This document shows positions 1 through 8,619 of a stretch of 64,000 bases of DNA, in pieces (position 1 is the first letter of the stretch; each line of letters starts with the position of its first letter). A program made the translations under genes and the position numbers. The notes beneath the pieces were generated by a model. The model was not told the DNA's origin. It saw only the letters and a list, made by a program, of their open reading frames with translations, and did no database searches. The stretch comes from Hormoscilla sp. GUM202. GTDB taxonomy: Bacteria; Cyanobacteriota; Cyanobacteriia; Cyanobacteriales; Desertifilaceae. The DNA lies in assembly GCA_005518205.2 (NCBI GenBank), contig RFFC02000018.1, forward strand, positions 78,129 to 142,128, given 5' to 3'.

Positions 1-391
1 GCACCCCCAACCGGGCATATTTGTTCATTTTTTCATGGTATTCCCCTCCATATTTTTCAGATACCACTTCCAGCACCAGGGTGGGTACAATGTCCTTCTC
101 TTCCCAAACAAAGTAACTCTTTCTTAATCTATTGCCCTTCACCCGATCGACCCCCAAACTGAGAAAACCATCCGGGACGATCGGGACTCGGGGATTAGCC
201 CAAGACCTTCGGAAATAAATTCCCATATCTACTCCAAAAAACCAATCCCAGCGGTTTCCCCAGAGCGAACTCAAGCTCCACCCCAATAGGTTGGGGACTA
301 AATTTTGCAGTTCATCATCTACAGGAGTTTCGTCCGATCCTGGTAACTCGTCGCTAGTGGGCCAACGTAAAGAAGATTCTGATTTTACCAT
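1..391 (-). CDS. Uma2-family putative endonuclease, N-terminal part (runs off the window)
   Basis: Reads leftward from an ATG at 391 and leaves the window after about 130 codons, so the C-terminus is not seen. The protein matches the next two genes almost residue for residue (start MVKSESSLRWPTSDELPG, then PDGFLSLG and LVLEVVSEKY with a downstream EKMNKYARLGV). These are the landmarks of the Uma2/DUF820 family, which has a PD-(D/E)XK nuclease fold and is heavily expanded in cyanobacteria; its biological role is unknown. It is the third member of a head-to-tail array transcribed leftward and the most diverged of the three at DNA level. Confidence 0.8.
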   Translation of the reverse strand, partial: MVKSESSLRWPTSDELPGSDETPVDDELQNLVPNLLGWSLSSLWGNRWDWFFGVDMGIYFRRSWANPRVPIVPDGFLSLGVDRVKGNRLRKSYFVWEEKDIVPTLVLEVVSEKYGGEYHEKMNKYARLGV

Positions 392-508
392 AATTTCTCT
401 CCCAGATGAGCGGCTGCCTTGTACTCATATATGTTACCTCAAATCCACCCATGTAGGTTATCTTCCGATTGTGTCTTGTCCGGTTGAACAGGAGCGGCGA
501 GGAAGCCG

Positions 509-1315
509 TCACCTCCTCACCGCAATATCCCTATTACATTGCCCAAACTGCTCTCGATAGCGAGCTAGCAGTTTTTCCCTTTCTGTCATATTTTGAGACA
601 TTTCTGTTATAGTTTGAGACATTTCTCTGACCTGTTGTGACATTTCTGTCACCTGTTGTGACATTTCCAGACGCTGTTGTTGCTCTGCCTTGGCCGTCTC
701 TTCTGGAGTGAGATACCGATTTCCCTGCTCGTCATACCAAAACAGCCACTCTTGAGTCAATCCCCAACAAGTTCCCGTGCCGCGACCGATTCCCAAACCA
801 ATCTCCGGCATCCATACTGGTTCTCCCAACTGTAGTCGATAAGTTTTATTTACTAACTTATACACCTCAAATGGTTGTTCCTTATGTCTGGCGAAAAACT
901 CCGGATTGTAAATCACATAGTACAGCACCCCCAACCGGGCATATTTGTTCATTTTTTCATGGTATTCCCCTCCATATTTTTCCGATACCACTTCCAGGAC
1001 CAGCGTAGGAATAATATCCTTCTCTTCCCAAACAAAGTAACTCTTTCTTAATCTATTGCCCTTCACCCGATCGACCCCCAAGCTGAGAAAACCATCCGGG
1101 ACGATCGGCACTCGGGGATTGGCCCAAGAGCTTCTGAAATAAATTCCCATATCTACTCCAAAAAACCAATCCCAGCGGTTTCCCCAGAGGGAGCCTAATA
1201 TTAACCCCAATAGGTTGGGGACTAAATTTTGCAGTTCATTATCCACAGGAGTTTCGTCCGAGCCTGGTAGCTCGTCGCTAGTGGGCCAACGTAAAGAAGA
1301 TTCTGATTTTACCAT
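509..1315 (-). CDS. Uma2-family putative endonuclease with repeated coiled-coil tail
   Basis: 268 residues. The nuclease-like core (residues about 25-200) has PDGFLSLG, LVLEVVSEKYGGEYHEKM and GVLYYVIYNPE, typical of Uma2 (DUF820). Residues about 210-255 form a heptad-like tail in which the unit EMSQQVT/EMSQTIT/EMSQNMT recurs four to five times, a coiled coil probably grown by slippage. The copy at 1454 has only one such unit, so tail length is the main difference between the two. The last residues (CNRDIAVRR) read into the 140-bp spacer that is itself duplicated at 1326-1460. No partner gene is visible; the function of the family is unproven. Confidence 0.85.
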   Translation of the reverse strand: MVKSESSLRWPTSDELPGSDETPVDNELQNLVPNLLGLILGSLWGNRWDWFFGVDMGIYFRSSWANPRVPIVPDGFLSLGVDRVKGNRLRKSYFVWEEKDIIPTLVLEVVSEKYGGEYHEKMNKYARLGVLYYVIYNPEFFARHKEQPFEVYKLVNKTYRLQLGEPVWMPEIGLGIGRGTGTCWGLTQEWLFWYDEQGNRYLTPEETAKAEQQQRLEMSQQVTEMSQQVREMSQTITEMSQNMTEREKLLARYREQFGQCNRDIAVRR

Positions 1316-1453
1316 AATTGATCTCGGAGATGAGCGGCTGCCTTGTACTAATATATGTTACCTCAAATCCACCCATGTAGGTTATCTTCAGATTGCGCCT
1401 TGTCCGGTTGAACGGGAGCGGCGAGGAAGCCGTCACCTCCTCACCGCAATTCC

Positions 1454-2134
1454 TTATGACAATTCCCCAAACTGCTCTCGATAGCGAGCTAGCAGTTGAG
1501 ACATTTCTGTGACCGTCTCTTCTGGCGTAAGATACCGATTTCCTTGCTCGTCATACCAAAACAGCCACTCTTGAGTCAATCCCCAACAAGTTCCCGTGCC
1601 GCGACCGATTCCCAAACCAATCTCCGGCATCCATACTGGTTCTCCCAACTGTAGTCGATAAGTTTTATTTACTAACTTATACACCTCAAATGGTTGTTCC
1701 TTATGTCTGGCGAAAAACTCCGGATTGTAAATCACATAGTACAGCACCCCCAACCGGGCATATTTGTTCATTTTTTCATGGTATTCCCCTCCATATTTTT
1801 CCGATACCACTTCCAGGACCAGCGTAGGAATAATATCCTTCTCTTCCCAAACAAAGTAACTCTTTCTTAATCTATTGCCCTTCACCCGATCGACCCCCAA
1901 GCTGAGAAAACCATCCGGGACGATCGGCACTCGGGGATTGGCCCAAGAGCTTCTGAAATAAATTCCCATATCTACTCCAAAAAACCAATCCCAGCGGTTT
2001 CCCCAGAGGGAGCCTAATATTAACCCCAATAGGTTGGGGACTAAATTTTGCAGTTCATTATCCACAGGAGTTTCGTCCGAGCCTGGTAGCTCGTCGCTAG
2101 TGGGCCAACGTAAAGAAGATTCTGATTTTACCAT
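1454..2134 (-). CDS. Uma2-family putative endonuclease, short-tailed copy
   Basis: 226 residues, the promoter-proximal gene of the array. Residues 1-205 are essentially identical to those encoded at 509-1315, and the DNA is also nearly identical, so the duplication is recent or kept uniform by gene conversion. The tail has only one EMSQ unit before LLARYREQFGELS. Same Uma2/DUF820 landmarks (PDGFLSLG; LVLEVVSEKY; EKMNKYARLG). A TATAAT hexamer lies about 50 bp upstream. Confidence 0.85.
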   Translation of the reverse strand: MVKSESSLRWPTSDELPGSDETPVDNELQNLVPNLLGLILGSLWGNRWDWFFGVDMGIYFRSSWANPRVPIVPDGFLSLGVDRVKGNRLRKSYFVWEEKDIIPTLVLEVVSEKYGGEYHEKMNKYARLGVLYYVIYNPEFFARHKEQPFEVYKLVNKTYRLQLGEPVWMPEIGLGIGRGTGTCWGLTQEWLFWYDEQGNRYLTPEETVTEMSQLLARYREQFGELS

Positions 2135-2180
2135 AATTGATCTCCTAGATTATCGTACCCTTCTAAGCCGCAACTATTCC

Positions 2181-2209
2181 ATTATAGCTTTCTATATTCT
2201 GTCTGGCAC
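2181..2209 (-). promoter_or_regulatory. Candidate promoter of the Uma2 array
   Basis: On the minus strand a perfect TATAAT (2181-2186) sits about 45 bp upstream of the ATG at 2134. The -35 position at 17-bp spacing reads GTGCCA (4 of 6), so recognition would rest mainly on the -10. This is inference from motif only. Confidence 0.35.
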
Positions 2210-2240
2210 TCTCAACCGGGAGGATCTGCTTAAATTGAGA

Positions 2241-2266
2241 AACCCGGTTTTGACAAAAACCGGGTT
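2241..2266. terminator. Perfect inverted repeat AACCCGGTTTT/AAAACCGGGTT
   Basis: Eleven-base arms around a short spacer form a strong hairpin between the Uma2 array and the amt remnant. The core AAACCCGGTTT is also the core of the dispersed repeats at 29821-30250 and 46575-46690, so it may be a mobile palindromic repeat used as a terminator rather than a dedicated one. Confidence 0.45.
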
Positions 2267-2327
2267 AGAGGGTTATTTCCCTTCAAATGGCTCGAGGCAG
2301 ATGAAGAAGTAACAATTAGTACAATTG

Positions 2328-2660
2328 TTACTGGAGCCGAGTACCTGTGAAATCGCCGTGGCTACCTGCCATTTCGCCACCGCCCCCTAGAGTACCACTT
2401 TCCTTGAGGAACCCACTGTAGGCTTCCATGCCATGTTCGGCAATGTCCAAACCCTCAAATTCATGTTCGCGTCCGACGCGCATACCCACAGTTGCTTCGA
2501 TCGCCTTCCAGAAGATGAAGCTTGTAATGACTGTAAAGGCTCCGATCGCCACAATGCCAATGATTTGGTTGACCAGTTGCTGGGGACCGCCGCCATAAAA
2601 CAAGCCCGACTCTGTATTAAAGAGTCCCACTGCAAGGGTTCCCCAAATACCATTAACCAA
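2328..2660 (-). pseudogene. Ammonium transporter (Amt) C-terminal fragment
   Basis: About 110 codons match the C-terminal end of Amt transporters: [38 protein letters not shown] (a last transmembrane helix) and the cytoplasmic tail [18 protein letters not shown]. Amt proteins are normally 400-500 residues with 11 helices, so roughly three quarters are missing. Upstream of VNGIWG the frame continues only a few unrelated codons before a stop, so homology breaks abruptly next to the 3' end of the methyltransferase gene. It cannot form a transporter by itself. Confidence 0.8.
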
Positions 2661-2691
2661 GAGACAAAACGAATAGGAAGCAAATGTTTTT

Positions 2692-3732
2692 TTAATCTTT
2701 CACTGCCTCAATCACACTCACATCTGATGCTGTCGGAACTATAAGAGTGAGTTTGAACCCAGCCGCCTTCAATAACTCTCCATACTCAGCCTCAGTTCGC
2801 TCCCGTCCGCCGGCGCACATCACCAACATATTTATATCCATCAATTTACCTGCTGAAGGCTCGTTTCCTGGGGGAATTACCATCTCGATCGCTAACAGCC
2901 GTCCTGCTTCTCCCATAGCTTGATAACAGTTCTTGAGAATCGCGATCGCCTGCTCGTCACCCCAGTTATGAATAATATGTTTCAGCAGATAGGCATCTCC
3001 CCCCTCTGGTATAGTATTAAAGAAATCGCCTTTTGCTAGTTGCAGGCGATCGCTCACTCCTGCTGTTGAGAGCAAATCGGATGCTCTGTCGATCACATCA
3101 GGTCGATCGAACAACACCCCGGTCATAGTAGAGTAAGCTTGCAGGATAGAAGAGAGCAATCTACCATTACCACCACCGACATCAACCAACTTGCCAATGG
3201 ATGAAAAATCGTAAGCCGTCAATACACCAGCACTTTCAACTCCTGAAAGGTCGGTCATGGCCCGATCGACAATTTTCCCTAGGGTCGGGTTTTGCTGCAA
3301 GAACTCGTAACTATTCATGCCATATAAGTTCTCAAAAGCATTCTGGCCAGTCTGCATGCTATACATCAAATTACCCCAGGCTTGATAAGGTTGTTCCGCC
3401 CCTAATATAATTGCATAAGCCTTTAAGGAGTTACTCACATCGCTTTGTAAATAGGTTGCTAGTGGGGTGAGCTGAAAATACTGGGGCTGAGTTTCAGCAA
3501 AAATGCCGACACTTGCTAAAGCTCGTAACAGTCGATAAATTGCATCCTTGTTGCTATTCGTTGCCGTGGCCAACGCATCGCAGTGTTGTTCTCCCTCTTT
3601 GAGCAAATCAGCTATCCCGAGTTTAGCCGCAATATAGATACATTGTGAAACCCAGTAGCCTGTAGCAGGGTTGTTGAGGGCGGAATTTGGTTCTGGTTGA
3701 CTGGATCTTTTGATGAACTCATCAGTTGTCAC
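2692..3732 (-). CDS. SAM-dependent O-methyltransferase (plant/acetylserotonin OMT type)
   Basis: 346 residues, normal for this class. Residues 1-100 form the winged-helix dimerisation part ([34 protein letters not shown]). The Rossmann domain starts with [11 protein letters not shown] (about 182-192, SAM-binding motif I), followed by the acidic KGDFF and [11 protein letters not shown] (about 250-260), whose His before NW is the usual general base, then MVIPPGNEP. Such enzymes methylate hydroxyl groups of small aromatic or polyketide compounds. It lies 390 bp downstream of the HAD-aminotransferase/phosphotransferase genes on the same strand; membership in one pathway is possible but unproven. 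Substrate unknown. Confidence 0.88.
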   Translation of the reverse strand: MTTDEFIKRSSQPEPNSALNNPATGYWVSQCIYIAAKLGIADLLKEGEQHCDALATATNSNKDAIYRLLRALASVGIFAETQPQYFQLTPLATYLQSDVSNSLKAYAIILGAEQPYQAWGNLMYSMQTGQNAFENLYGMNSYEFLQQNPTLGKIVDRAMTDLSGVESAGVLTAYDFSSIGKLVDVGGGNGRLLSSILQAYSTMTGVLFDRPDVIDRASDLLSTAGVSDRLQLAKGDFFNTIPEGGDAYLLKHIIHNWGDEQAIAILKNCYQAMGEAGRLLAIEMVIPPGNEPSAGKLMDINMLVMCAGGRERTEAEYGELLKAAGFKLTLIVPTASDVSVIEAVKD

Positions 3733-3992
3733 CTCTAACTTTGCTCATTTTTTCTATCTAAACACCGGTTCCTTTTTCCTACAAGGGGACCAGGGATTAG
3801 GTTGGATTCTATTTCCCTTCTTGAGATTCACCCAATTCTTTCTACTACTTTTGCATGTCTCGCTCGATCTGTCAAGCACGGAGCGACATTTTTCCTGAAA
3901 CCATTACTGGGTATGGACTTCAGCCATCGCCGCCCTCCCTACTTATTTCGGCTCCCTACCGCAATACTCTCTGCCAAAAGATGCTGGCAAAA

Positions 3993-4013
3993 CAGCCAAA
4001 AGCATTTTGGCTG
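3993..4013. repeat. Short perfect hairpin in the 3733-4122 intergenic region
   Basis: CAGCCAAAA/TTTTGGCTG arms with a three-base loop. It lies in a 390-bp gene-free stretch that otherwise holds pyrimidine-rich DNA and, at about 4050-4110, GTGGGCGGTGCC units repeated two to three times together with the TGCCCACC motif also found at 42719 and 43656. No gene is apparent there. Confidence 0.45.
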
Positions 4014-4122
4014 TAGCATTACCTAGTTCTTTGGGTTCCAGTTTGTGAAGCCCGCCCCCATAAGGTGGGCGGTGCCTAAAGGTGGGCGGTGCCCACCCTA
4101 GGGCCTCTCAAAGGTGCCCACC

Positions 4123-6438
4123 CTACTTCCCGATCGCCTCCTGCAACCCATCGATCAATCGTTGATTTTCGGTGCGCGTGCCCACTGCTGTTCTAAAATA
4201 GTATTCATCCAATCCTGGTTTACCACCGAAGTCGGCGACAAAGATATTTTTCTCTTGCAGCGCCCCTACTAAATCCTTGGAGGTGATTCCTAGGGGTTCC
4301 GTTCTCACGAACAGAAAATTCGTTGCTGAAGGATAGACGATGAAACCTAACTGTTGCAGTGCTTTTCCTAACTTGCCTCTTTCCTGCCGAATTCGATCCA
4401 GGTTTGCTTCCACGTAGGAGATTTCTTCTAAGGCCGCGATCGCGCCTACCAGGGCCAGTTTACTGACGGGGAAGAGTTGGGCGGCGCGATAGAGATAATC
4501 GACGATGACTTCGTTAGCAATAGCGTATCCCACTCTCAGCCCTGCCAAACCGAAGCTTTTCGAGAAACTGCGCAATACAATCAGATGGGGATATTTATCT
4601 ACCAAGTCCGCTACTGTTTCCTGACAGATTTCATAGTAGCACTCATCTACTACTACCATGCAGTCCGCGCGATCTAGAATCTGAATAATCGTCTCCCGGG
4701 CCACCAGGTTAGCAGTAGGGTTATTGGGGTTGGCGATAAATAGCACCTTCGTTTGGGGCGTAACTTTCTGCAACAGTGCCTCCACATCCAGGCCAAAATC
4801 TGCCGTTCTCTGGACAAACACTGGACGGGCATTGATAAGTTCTGTAGAATGCCAGTAGACGAAAAAGGTCGGAACTGGCAGCAATACTTCCTCTCCGGGT
4901 TGCACGAAGGTTTTCACAATGAGTTCGATCAGGTCATCGGAACCATTGCCAATGATAATCTGTTCGGGCTTCCCTTTGGTATACTTAGCTAAGGCACCTC
5001 GCAGTTCGCCCCCCAGAATATCAGGATAGCGGTTGAGCGTCCGCGCTGCCGAGGCGATCGCCTCTATTACGTGGCGAGATGGCGGATAAGGTAACTCTCC
5101 CTTATCCAGACGAATAGCATTATCTGCTTTGGGCGGTCCCGCTACCTTGGGATTTAAAGATTTAACCTGTTGGTTAACCATATCCTTCCTTTCTTGTAAC
5201 CCTAGGGCATCGGTCGATAAATCTGGTTCCTTTTCGGGCAATGCTGATGAAACTTCTTCTGTTGTCGAAACCTCCTGGGTGAGACTTCTTGACCTATGTT
5301 CTAGCCATTCTGGCAGTTCTACTATACTGTTGAGAATAGCATCACAGCCCAACTCAGCAAACTTGCGCCGCTTATTTTCTCTCGCCTCCCCGGTGGCAAA
5401 ACCCGTCAGTACCCCGATCGCCATACATCCAGCGCCTTTAGCAGCAACCACATCGCTGGCAGCATCACCTATATATCCAGCATACTTGTGGTCTGACGGC
5501 TGATATTCGGAACTACACAAAGCTTCCACATTGATATAGGGATCCATTGCCTTTAGTACCACAAATGGATGGGGTTTGCCCAGCTTCACCCTTTTCCCCT
5601 TTTGCGACATTAGGGACTCAGCTGCTAACACTTCATCATAGGTGACAATGCGCTTGGGGTCAAAATATTCTAGCAGTCCCAATGCTTGCAGCGGCCCGAT
5701 CGCTTCCGTCCGGGGCCTGCCGGTGGCGATCGCCAAACTATAGCGACAACACAATTCTTTGAGTGTTGCCTCAATTTTACTTAATTCTAGTACCGTTTCA
5801 TCATCTAGCAGTTGATAATCTTTTTTCCCTTCATACCACTCTTGGAAATTACTATAGCATAGTTGCCATATATCTCCTTTTGGTGCCAATGTCGGGACAT
5901 TCACCCCCAAACGCAGATCGATAAACTCCCCTAGATATTCTAGCACGGCATTGCCCGTTAGGGATTCTGTTTCCTGCCAAAACTTAGCAATTATCCCCTC
6001 GCTGATTTTGTAATTATACCCCCGAGCGCGCAACTTGCCACCTAACTGCTGTAAGTTTTCCCATACCGGGGCATTTTTGAGGATTTCCCGCCAACCATCT
6101 GGTTCCACCTTATTTAATTCGCTCAATATTCCCACTAAGTGCAGACAAAAGACAAAGAATGTCAGGTCCCAGTTGGAATTAATCGCGCGACTTTTCAGTT
6201 CATAAATAAAACTACTGGGGATAACCCGTTCGCCCATTTCTTGCAATACCTGGGACAAGTCAGTCTCCGAACCAAAATAGTTATTCAAGCCTAGATATTC
6301 TTGACTATAAATCAGTTCCCATACAGTCAGTATGGCCGTATTCCAATATTTTTTCTCGCTAGTAATGACGCCATCCAGGTCAAAAATCAAAATCCTGAGT
6401 CGATCTGTATTGTCCACCTTTATCCTTCCTAATATCAC
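4123..6438 (-). CDS. HAD phosphatase fused to a HisC-like PLP aminotransferase
   Basis: 771 residues in two parts. The N-terminal HAD hydrolase starts IFDLDGVIT (nucleophile D20, acid D22), has a large helical cap (about 40-230), then LAIATGRPRTEA, a K in GKPHPFVVL and the acidic loop YIGDAASDVVAAKGAG (about residues 320-340). A low-complexity linker (about 385-430) leads to a class I/II aminotransferase resembling histidinol-phosphate aminotransferase: IRLDKGELPYPPS, IIIGNGSDDLIELI, ANPNNPTANLV, VVVDECYYE, and the PLP lysine in SFSKSFGLAGLRVGY near residue 625. A phosphatase joined to a HisC-like transaminase suggests successive transamination and dephosphorylation of a phosphorylated amino or keto compound. 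It probably forms an operon with the kinase-like gene upstream. Whether it serves histidine or a specialised pathway is open. Confidence 0.85.
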   Translation of the reverse strand: MILGRIKVDNTDRLRILIFDLDGVITSEKKYWNTAILTVWELIYSQEYLGLNNYFGSETDLSQVLQEMGERVIPSSFIYELKSRAINSNWDLTFFVFCLHLVGILSELNKVEPDGWREILKNAPVWENLQQLGGKLRARGYNYKISEGIIAKFWQETESLTGNAVLEYLGEFIDLRLGVNVPTLAPKGDIWQLCYSNFQEWYEGKKDYQLLDDETVLELSKIEATLKELCCRYSLAIATGRPRTEAIGPLQALGLLEYFDPKRIVTYDEVLAAESLMSQKGKRVKLGKPHPFVVLKAMDPYINVEALCSSEYQPSDHKYAGYIGDAASDVVAAKGAGCMAIGVLTGFATGEARENKRRKFAELGCDAILNSIVELPEWLEHRSRSLTQEVSTTEEVSSALPEKEPDLSTDALGLQERKDMVNQQVKSLNPKVAGPPKADNAIRLDKGELPYPPSRHVIEAIASAARTLNRYPDILGGELRGALAKYTKGKPEQIIIGNGSDDLIELIVKTFVQPGEEVLLPVPTFFVYWHSTELINARPVFVQRTADFGLDVEALLQKVTPQTKVLFIANPNNPTANLVARETIIQILDRADCMVVVDECYYEICQETVADLVDKYPHLIVLRSFSKSFGLAGLRVGYAIANEVIVDYLYRAAQLFPVSKLALVGAIAALEEISYVEANLDRIRQERGKLGKALQQLGFIVYPSATNFLFVRTEPLGITSKDLVGALQEKNIFVADFGGKPGLDEYYFRTAVGTRTENQRLIDGLQEAIGK

Positions 6439-6441
6439 TTT

Positions 6442-6600
6442 AACGTTCGTATCCCGTTCGCATCCGGTTCGTAGTAAAGACTTTAGTCTTTCCCCGTTCG
6501 CATCCGGTTCGTAGTAAAGACTTTAGTCTTTCCCCGTTCGTAGTAAAGACTTTAGTCTTTCCGCCCCATCTTAAGGATGTTGAGGACTTTAGTCCTCACT
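6442..6600. repeat. Tandem 40-bp hairpin repeats between two operon genes
   Basis: The unit GTTCGCATCCGGTTCG followed by TAGTAAAGACTTTAGTC occurs at 6456 and 6496 (40-bp period), with a third shortened unit at 6536 and a related AGGACTTTAGTCCT palindrome near 6580. AAAGACTTTAGTCTTT is self-complementary. The last unit supplies the stop codon of the upstream phosphotransferase, showing that the element inserted at or across a gene end. Such repeats are common between cyanobacterial genes. Confidence 0.75.
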
Positions 6601-7840
6601 ACGAACCCAGTTCAGTATCCAGTAAACTCTTCATACTACCAGAACTGGTGCTACCCATCTCCACAGACATAGCCAAACCTAGCAGCGTTATTTCCGGGGG
6701 GAATTTTTTGACATCACTCAGGTTCATTGTCAGGAACGGACAGCAAAACAGAGCTAATTTCAAATATTCCCGCCAATTTTCCTCCAGCATACATCGAGAT
6801 GAAAGTTCGCCTAACAGGGGTTTGAGCACTCGTTCTAGCTTCGATCGCAGCAGGGCCACCCGCACTGGCGAGGGGACAAAATCATGTTCTACCATCATGG
6901 TATCACCTTTTATTTCCCAGCGGATAGACAGACTCTCGGCAATTTCCCTTGGATAATACATCCAGATAGCGAAGACATTGTGAAACAGGGGCTTGACCAG
7001 GTCCAGCAAGGGCGAGTGGCGACCCGCAAATGCCGGATCGAAGTATACCATAGAACCGCGATCGACATCTATAAACAGATTACCATTATGGGCGTCACCA
7101 TGTCCGACGATCGCATTCGAGACCGATTTTTCTGTGCGTAGCCGTGTTCGGGATGGTTCCAAGAGTCCGATCGCCTGCTGCACCAGTTGTCCTAGAGTAT
7201 CTTGATATTGTATACCATTAATGTTCCACTGCATTGATGCCAGACTATTATAATTTATTTTCCCTCCTGGCAGGAATATATCCGTCCCTTGATAGAAGTT
7301 AGCGAAGCGCCCCCCCGTGAGTCTGTGGTAGAATAGCTGATGAATCGGCGATCGGGCATGTGCTGCTTTTTCCAAGGGTTGCAGGGTTTGCCGATAAATG
7401 TCCCACAGTTGTTCGTCAGCTTTTTCTTGTATAGATATAACCCGATCGGCATCTGTTCTGCGATCCATTTCCAGGTCGCGGATAACCTTAAACATCGAAG
7501 GAGTCTCGAAGAACTCATAAATCAATAGCTGCTTTCCCCATTCCGTGGAACTATGTATGGGTTGAATTACCGGATAACCCGCCTCGGCCAGAATCGTGGA
7601 ATTGTAATATTCGTTAATAATGCTTTGGGGTTCCACATGGGTTTTGAAGAAATATTTGGTCCCATCTGCTGTAGTTATCAACCCATTCAGGGAGTTGAGG
7701 GAGACAGCTAAGGGACGTATCTGCACCGTTTCCACCTGAAAATCCAGGTTAGCGATGATAAATTCCTTCAGCAATGCGTTGGCCGCTTCTAGGTCTGCGA
7801 ACTGGAGATCCTGGATCTGCTGTAACTCCTTATCTGACAA
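6599..7840 (-). CDS. Kinase-like phosphotransferase (APH/choline-kinase fold)
   Basis: 413 residues. The catalytic loop IVGHGDAHNGNLFIDVD near residue 247 (HGDxHxGN) and the metal-binding VYFDPAFAG that follows, with LLDLVKPLF, mark the aminoglycoside-phosphotransferase/protein-kinase-like superfamily. The N-lobe shows KYFFKTH (ATP-anchoring Lys) and an E in INEYYN. These enzymes phosphorylate hydroxyls of small molecules. It is the first gene after a near-consensus promoter and is followed 160 bp later by the phosphatase-aminotransferase fusion, so one product may be phosphorylated and later dephosphorylated. The stop codon lies inside a dispersed repeat, so the last residues (ELGS) may not be original. 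Substrate unknown. Confidence 0.75.
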   Translation of the reverse strand: MSDKELQQIQDLQFADLEAANALLKEFIIANLDFQVETVQIRPLAVSLNSLNGLITTADGTKYFFKTHVEPQSIINEYYNSTILAEAGYPVIQPIHSSTEWGKQLLIYEFFETPSMFKVIRDLEMDRRTDADRVISIQEKADEQLWDIYRQTLQPLEKAAHARSPIHQLFYHRLTGGRFANFYQGTDIFLPGGKINYNSLASMQWNINGIQYQDTLGQLVQQAIGLLEPSRTRLRTEKSVSNAIVGHGDAHNGNLFIDVDRGSMVYFDPAFAGRHSPLLDLVKPLFHNVFAIWMYYPREIAESLSIRWEIKGDTMMVEHDFVPSPVRVALLRSKLERVLKPLLGELSSRCMLEENWREYLKLALFCCPFLTMNLSDVKKFPPEITLLGLAMSVEMGSTSSGSMKSLLDTELGS

Positions 7841-7900
7841 TCTTTCCTCCCGATCTATTCGATCCTAATTTATATGCACGCAGTCATCCCTTCTTTCCAT

Positions 7901-7929
7901 ATCATAACCCCAAAGCTGACTCCTGTCAA
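7901..7929 (-). promoter_or_regulatory. Near-consensus promoter TTGACA-N17-TATGAT
   Basis: Minus strand: TTGACA at 7924-7929, exactly 17 bp, then TATGAT (5 of 6) at 7901-7906, about 60 bp upstream of the phosphotransferase ATG at 7840. A sigma-70-type promoter would start transcription near 7893. The surrounding bases closely resemble 8717-8742, inside the frameshifted tail of the carotenoid oxygenase. Confidence 0.6.
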
Positions 7930-7959
7930 CCTTTTTCTCCACCTCTTTTAACTGCTAGT

Positions 7960-8607
7960 CTAAAATTGAGCCAATAACCAGGGGACTACCTGGGACTGGT
8001 TCCCGGCAAGATTGCGCTGTAATGCTTCTGCAAGTAAGGCCATAGAAAAACCCGGCAAAACTTGAGATTCTCTAATCCGCCTACTGCCATTATTATTAAT
8101 GCTAAAGGCTGTTACCTCTGCTTGCTGACGTTCCGTTACCCAATTCGGGTATTTCTAAGTCTTCGTACAGGATCCGTTTGCGCCCTAAGTCGTCCGCCAG
8201 GGTTGTTTTTCCCAGTTCGATTTTTCGTGCAGCGTTCGCCAAATCAGGCGGCGGATAGCGATATTCGTCCCTCGGGGCACGATCGCGACTCGATCGCCTA
8301 TATAATACAAATCTGGCTGCACCTCGATTTTTCGCGCAGCGATCGCCCCCGTTCTTCTATAGGTACAATTAATCAATCCCTTGAGCGGAATATTGCTGAT
8401 GCTAGCGAATAACACGATCGCCACGCTAACGATCGTGTTATCGCTAGCATGGTCGTGTCCTACAGGTGCCATTTCAATTCTCAACTGTCCTAGATGATAA
8501 TAGCCTTTAGCTTTTTTATACAATGGGTCTTCTATACTCTGGACGTACTCATTCCAAGTTCCTGTCACCCATTGGTCCGTTGGTATTTGAGTTTGGATCT
8601 TACTCAT
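7960..8607 (-). pseudogene. Uma2-family gene, frameshifted and rearranged
   Basis: Starts with an intact Uma2 N-terminus (IEDPLYKKAKGYYHLGQLR, EMAPVGHDHASDNTI, PDLYYIGDR). After VPRG the open frame becomes nonsense (IRRLIWRTLHEKSNW). The family sequence resumes in another frame with YRYPPPDL and LADDLGRKRILYEDL, then, past further breaks, RIRESQVLPGFSMALL and PWLLAQF to a stop at 7960. The only uninterrupted stretch is 8185-8607 (140 codons). An AARKIE segment appears twice at DNA level (about 8215 and 8325), suggesting small palindromic insertions. The nuclease core is therefore broken. Confidence 0.75.
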
Positions 8608-8619
8608 AGCGTTAGCCTG

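Larger units (their letters stand above)
1..2134 (-). repeat. Tandem array of three Uma2 gene units
   Basis: Start codons lie at 391, 1315 and 2134 (minus strand), giving unit lengths of 924 and 819 bp; the 105-bp difference is mostly loss or gain of coiled-coil repeat codons. The spacers at 400-508 and 1326-1453 are also near-copies, so whole gene-plus-spacer units were duplicated. The first bases of the window match 923 onward, so the array extends beyond the left edge. Confidence 0.85.
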
